From Weeksellaceae bacterium (GTDB lineage: Bacteria; Bacteroidota; Bacteroidia; Flavobacteriales; Weeksellaceae): a stretch of DNA of 8,341 bases. A program made the translations under genes and the position numbers. Below, piece after piece: positions 5,662 through 8,341 of the stretch; the stretch's first letter is position 1; each line of letters opens with the position of its first letter. The notes beneath the pieces are model-generated. The model searched no databases and was not told where the DNA came from. It worked only from the letters and a program-made list of their open reading frames with translations. Location: assembly GCA_022701475.1 (NCBI GenBank), contig JAKOOI010000360.1, forward strand, positions 1 through 8,341. The letters run 5' to 3'.

Positions 5662-6663
5662 ATGAAAAAACTTATTATATTTCTGTTCCTTTCGCTTTCA
5701 GTATCAGCAACGGCACAAAAAGCAGAGCTGATCAGGCTGAATCAGAATATCAAAGACAAATTTTCCCGTACGAAATCCCTTACGGTAATTGATAACAGGA
5801 AAGACAAAAATATCGGGACTGTAAATTATAAAGGAGAACCGGTAGACATCAAATTTTCCGGCAGCGACCTGAAAAACGATATTGAAAACCGGTTTGCAGA
5901 AGACAATAAAGCCAGGGGAAACAATGATATTGTGCTGCTGCTGGAAGACATAAAGGTCAGCGAATTTAAAGAAACAGGACTGGCAAAAGCGAAGGTCAGA
6001 ATCAGCAGCTTTATCAACCGGAACGGAAAATATTATTTCATCAACCGGTATAACAATACACTGGATTTCAATCCTAAGGTAACTCCGAATGTTCCCAGGA
6101 CGATTTCCATTGCCTTATCCACTATCCTATCTACGCTGATCAATGATTCCTATTCCCATATCGCATTCAGTACACCGATTGCAGAATCTGAACTGGATCA
6201 TTATGAAGCCATTGTCAGCAGGAACATTAAATACCTGAATGTTCCGGAATTCGCTCCCGGCGTATATACCGATTTCCGGTCTTTTTACCTTCAGAAACCA
6301 AAAGAAGGATACTATATCGATAAAAATAAAAAAGGAAAGGTTACTGGAGTTAAAAATGCAGAGAACCTTATGGTCTCGGGAGAAGAAATATTCGGATATG
6401 TGGAAGACGGGAAAACGTACCGCTTGACACCGGTAGGATTTCTGGAGATGCAGAAAGATGATAAGGGTTATTATGTGGTCTCTTCCAGGCTGGAACTTTT
6501 CCCGCCGCAGAATAACAGTGGGATCATGATCGGTGCCATGGCCGGAGGAATGATAGGAGCCCTGATCGGTGCCGCCATTGATTCCGGTTCAGCTAAAAGA
6601 AAGCCGGATACGGAACTGTCAAATGTATACATCGATCCGCTTACCGGTGAATATAGTTTTTAA
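5662..6663 (+). CDS. Exported protein of unrecognised family with glycine zipper (paralogue A)
   Basis: I do not recognise this family. Start ATG 5662 gives 333 residues with a signal peptide (MKKLIIFLFLSLSVSATA, cleavage before Gln19, no lipobox Cys); the frame is open up to 5581 but that runs through a terminator and promoter. Visible parts: VIDNRKDKNIGTV (42-54), a strand-like NDIVLLLEDIKVSE (88-101), an alternating beta-rich region, a middle helix (ISIALSTILSTLIND), GVYTDFRSFY, then YVEDGKTYRLTPVGFLEM. A short hydrophobic stretch (287-306) has Gly at 287, 291, 295, 299 and 303, and the C-terminus is VYIDPLTGEYSF. The glycine zipper suggests helix packing in a membrane or an oligomer. The N-terminal DxR...G pattern faintly recalls YajG-like lipoproteins, but I would not assign it. 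The product is probably periplasmic or outer-membrane associated. It has a tandem paralogue 112 bp downstream. Confidence 0.85.
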   Translation: MKKLIIFLFLSLSVSATAQKAELIRLNQNIKDKFSRTKSLTVIDNRKDKNIGTVNYKGEPVDIKFSGSDLKNDIENRFAEDNKARGNNDIVLLLEDIKVSEFKETGLAKAKVRISSFINRNGKYYFINRYNNTLDFNPKVTPNVPRTISIALSTILSTLINDSYSHIAFSTPIAESELDHYEAIVSRNIKYLNVPEFAPGVYTDFRSFYLQKPKEGYYIDKNKKGKVTGVKNAENLMVSGEEIFGYVEDGKTYRLTPVGFLEMQKDDKGYYVVSSRLELFPPQNNSGIMIGAMAGGMIGALIGAAIDSGSAKRKPDTELSNVYIDPLTGEYSF

Positions 6664-6696
6664 GTTAACTAAAATTTTAAATTAATATCTGCAAAG

Positions 6697-6721
6697 CAAA
6701 TTTATATATTTGATTTTTTTT
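6697..6721 (+). terminator. Possible weak terminator after paralogue A
   Basis: CAAAT (6697-6701) and ATTTG (6708-6712) can pair, followed by A and eight T (6714-6721). The stem is short and AT-rich, so this is only a candidate. The T-run also carries the TTG used as -33 element of the next gene. Confidence 0.3.
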
Positions 6722-6746
6722 GCCGCCTAACAATTCCGTAAGTTTG
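6720..6746 (+). promoter_or_regulatory. Promoter of paralogue B (TTG - 16 bp - TAAGTTTG)
   Basis: TAAGTTTG at 6739-6746 matches TAnnTTTG exactly; TTG at 6720-6722 sits 16 bp upstream, one base under the usual spacing. The leader would be about 24 bases, AT-rich, with no Shine-Dalgarno. Paralogue B therefore need not depend on transcription from paralogue A. Confidence 0.55.
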
Positions 6747-6775
6747 TATTACCTGTCACAAAATAATAATAACCC

Positions 6776-7774
6776 ATGAACAAGCTATTTGTTTTTTTAT
6801 TCTTGTCAGCTTTTTTATCTGCCCAGAAAACAGAATTTATCAATTTATCCAGGTCTCCCAGAGACAACAGGAATTTCATCAGGACTTTCACGGTGACGGA
6901 TCAGCGTCCTGATAAAAATATCGGAAGCGTTACCGATCACAGAAAAGAAGTGAAGGTGGCATTTGAACACGATGCCGTTACAGATCTTCAGGATTGGGTG
7001 GGGCAATCCAAAACGATGCAGGGAAAAAACGATCTGGTCCTGTTGCTTGAAGATCTGAAAGTTTCAGAGGAGCAGAATGAGCAGTCTTCTGTCGGTAAGC
7101 TTCAGCTCAGGGCAAGCACTTTTATAAAAAAGGCAGGCGGATATCATTTCCTGTACAGGAAAGATACGGTGACTACGGTTTCCTCCCGGATTAACCCGTT
7201 TGTAGCCCAGAACCTCGCCAGAAAATTCACCATGATCCTTTCAGACTTTTTAGAAGACTCATATAAACGGGAAGCCTGGGAAGTAAGCATTCCGGAACAG
7301 GATCTTCCGCGTTATGCTGAAGTACTTACGGATCAGCTCGATATCCTGAAGGCAAATGAACTGAAGGATGGCGTTTACAAAGATTATCAGAGCTTCTTCA
7401 GCCACCGTCCGGAGCCAGGCTTTGTGCTGGAAACTGATACCAAAGGGATCGTGACCAAAGCAGTAAACGGTAAGGATAAAATGCCAATCCGCCGCTTCTA
7501 CGCGTTTGTGCATAACGGTGTTGCCTACAAAATTATTCCTGTCGGCTATGTTGAAATTTTAAAAAGTGATCAAGGCCTTTTTATCGAAGCCAAGAAGGCA
7601 GAGCTTTTTCCTGAAACCTCCAGTGGTATTATCATTAACGGAGGTGTAGTTGGTGTAGTCCTCTCTGCTTCCATTAATGCAGCAGTCAGCGCGAAAAGAA
7701 ACAGAGTTCTAGAAAAAGGAGTCTATCTTGATCCGCTTACAGGACAATATATCCTGCCTGAAGGATTTAAATAG
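6776..7774 (+). CDS. Exported protein of unrecognised family (paralogue B)
   Basis: A 332-residue tandem paralogue of the gene before it, alignable along its whole length. Signal peptide MNKLFVFLFLSAFLSA, cleavage before Gln17. Shared landmarks: VTDQRPDKNIGSV (40-52), NDLVLLLEDLKVSE (85-98), a helix with LARKFTMILSDFLEDSY, GVYKDYQSFF, FVHNGVAYKIIPVGYVEI and VYLDPLTGQY near the end, with a short extra tail (ILPEGFK). The zone matching the glycine zipper (284-306) is hydrophobic but keeps only Gly289-x3-Gly293-x3-Ser297, with Asn, Val and Ser in other zipper positions. The two genes have diverged strongly yet keep length and motif order, which suggests related but distinct functions or partners. 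Its own promoter and a strong downstream terminator make it a separate unit. Function unknown. Confidence 0.85.
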   Translation: MNKLFVFLFLSAFLSAQKTEFINLSRSPRDNRNFIRTFTVTDQRPDKNIGSVTDHRKEVKVAFEHDAVTDLQDWVGQSKTMQGKNDLVLLLEDLKVSEEQNEQSSVGKLQLRASTFIKKAGGYHFLYRKDTVTTVSSRINPFVAQNLARKFTMILSDFLEDSYKREAWEVSIPEQDLPRYAEVLTDQLDILKANELKDGVYKDYQSFFSHRPEPGFVLETDTKGIVTKAVNGKDKMPIRRFYAFVHNGVAYKIIPVGYVEILKSDQGLFIEAKKAELFPETSSGIIINGGVVGVVLSASINAAVSAKRNRVLEKGVYLDPLTGQYILPEGFK

Positions 7775-7784
7775 ATAAAAGAAG

Positions 7785-7818
7785 AAAGAGAGACGCGCCG
7801 GTCTCTCTTTGTTTTATT
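7785..7818. terminator. Bidirectional terminator between convergent genes
   Basis: A perfect 10-bp stem AAAGAGAGAC / GTCTCTCTTT (7785-7794 with 7801-7810) with a GCGCCG loop. On the plus strand GTTTTATTT follows; on the minus strand CTTCTTTTATC follows. It lies 10 bp after the stop of paralogue B and 3 bp past the stop of the GH92 gene, serving both. Confidence 0.85.
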
Positions 7819-8341
7819 TCTGGTCCGCAGAATAGGAATACGGAAAATCCTTTTCATCCGCTCCCCGGTCTTTATTGGGCTGGGAAACCATTTCAAAATT
7901 CAGTTTCGCCCCTTTCATCAGTTCCTGGTGACTGAGCCAGTTTCTGGTGTATTTCTTTCCGTTGAATTCCAGCGATTGGACAAACCGGTTGTTGTCATTA
8001 TTATTCCCAGCATTAATTTCAATTGTTTTTCCGTTTTCCAGATGAATGGCTGCTTTCTTAAACAGGGGAGCACCCAGAACATACTGGTCCGTAGCCGGCG
8101 TAACGGGATAAAAACCGAGTGCTGAGAAAATATACCACGCTGAGGTCTGCCCGTTGTCTTCGTCGCCGCAATAACCATCCGGTGTCGGCTGATACAGGCG
8201 GTTCATCGTTTCCCGCACCCAATACTGCGTTTTCCACGGTTCCCCGGAATAATTGTACAGGTAAATAATATGCTGGGCAGGCTGGTTGCCGTGGGCATAC
8301 TGTCCCATATCGGCATTTACCATTTCCTGGATCTCATGAAT
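7814..8341 (-). CDS. GH92 family glycosidase, C-terminal 175 residues (partial)
   Basis: Runs in from the right edge with no stop and ends at TAA 7814-7816; the family is about 700-770 residues, so roughly the last quarter is present. It begins IHEIQEMVNADMGQ, then YAHGNQPAQHIIYLYNYSGEPWKTQ, PDGYCGDEDNGQTSAWYIFSALGFYPV, LGAPLFKKAAIHLENGK and the final beta-sandwich part, a very clear GH92 C-terminus. Family knowledge: calcium-dependent inverting exo-alpha-mannosidases acting on glycans in the periplasm or at the surface. The Asp-Glu-Asp of GDEDNGQ (8156-8164) fits the Asp pair that acts as general base in the studied Bacteroides enzyme. The signal peptide and the catalytic acid lie outside. 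Odd: the HGNE motif reads HGNQ (8282-8293), so alpha-1,2 linkage specificity should not be assumed. It is convergent with and unrelated to the neighbouring plus-strand genes. Confidence 0.93.
   Translation of the reverse strand: MHEIQEMVNADMGQYAHGNQPAQHIIYLYNYSGEPWKTQYWVRETMNRLYQPTPDGYCGDEDNGQTSAWYIFSALGFYPVTPATDQYVLGAPLFKKAAIHLENGKTIEINAGNNNDNNRFVQSLEFNGKKYTRNWLSHQELMKGAKLNFEMVSQPNKDRGADEKDFPYSYSADQK

Noticed and set aside
7259..7513. Minus-strand open frame of 84 codons inside paralogue B
   Set aside because: It is antisense to a full-length exported protein with a paralogue, and has no motif or promoter.

Overview
The window looks like a chromosomal stretch from a member of the Bacteroidota, class Flavobacteriia, most likely a Chryseobacterium-like Weeksellaceae. 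The reasons are a gliding/type IX secretion lipoprotein (SprE/PorW), a GH92 mannosidase, the gene trio DUF2520 - KdsC - Maf, weak or badly spaced Shine-Dalgarno sequences, and four promoter candidates that match the Bacteroidota -7 consensus TAnnTTTG exactly. Base composition is moderate and even. I see no tRNA, rRNA, CRISPR array, insertion sequence or other sign of recent transfer.

Left part, minus strand (1-3525): four genes read leftwards, in the order DUF2520 Rossmann protein, KdsC (KDO-8-phosphate phosphatase, LPS core synthesis), Maf (nucleotide pyrophosphatase of the YhdE type) and the N-terminal 539 codons of SprE. The first two overlap by 11 bp and the next pair is 9 bp apart, so they look like one operon. 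SprE follows after 70 bp.

Middle part, plus strand (3526-5617): a gene-free divergent region of about 315 bp holds outward promoters for both sides plus an inverted and a direct repeat. It is followed by a compact three-gene operon: an ECF sigma factor, a one-pass membrane protein that is probably its anti-sigma factor, and a secreted Spy/CpxP-like protein. A strong 13-bp hairpin closes the operon. The natural reading is an envelope-stress circuit: the periplasmic protein and the periplasmic tail of the membrane protein sense something and release the sigma factor. The cytoplasmic part of the putative anti-sigma factor is a clear internal duplication.

Right part (5618-7774, plus): two tandem paralogues of an exported protein family that I do not recognise, each with its own TAnnTTTG promoter. 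They share a DxRxDKNIGxV motif, an (I/V)VLLLED(I/L)KVSE-type strand and a VYxDPLTGxY tail. The first carries a perfect five-fold GxxxG glycine zipper near its C-terminus, which is eroded in the second. These two are the best candidates for something undescribed here. A bidirectional terminator (7785-7810) separates them from the C-terminal end of a convergent GH92 glycosidase, which carries HGNQ where many characterised alpha-1,2-mannosidases have HGNE.
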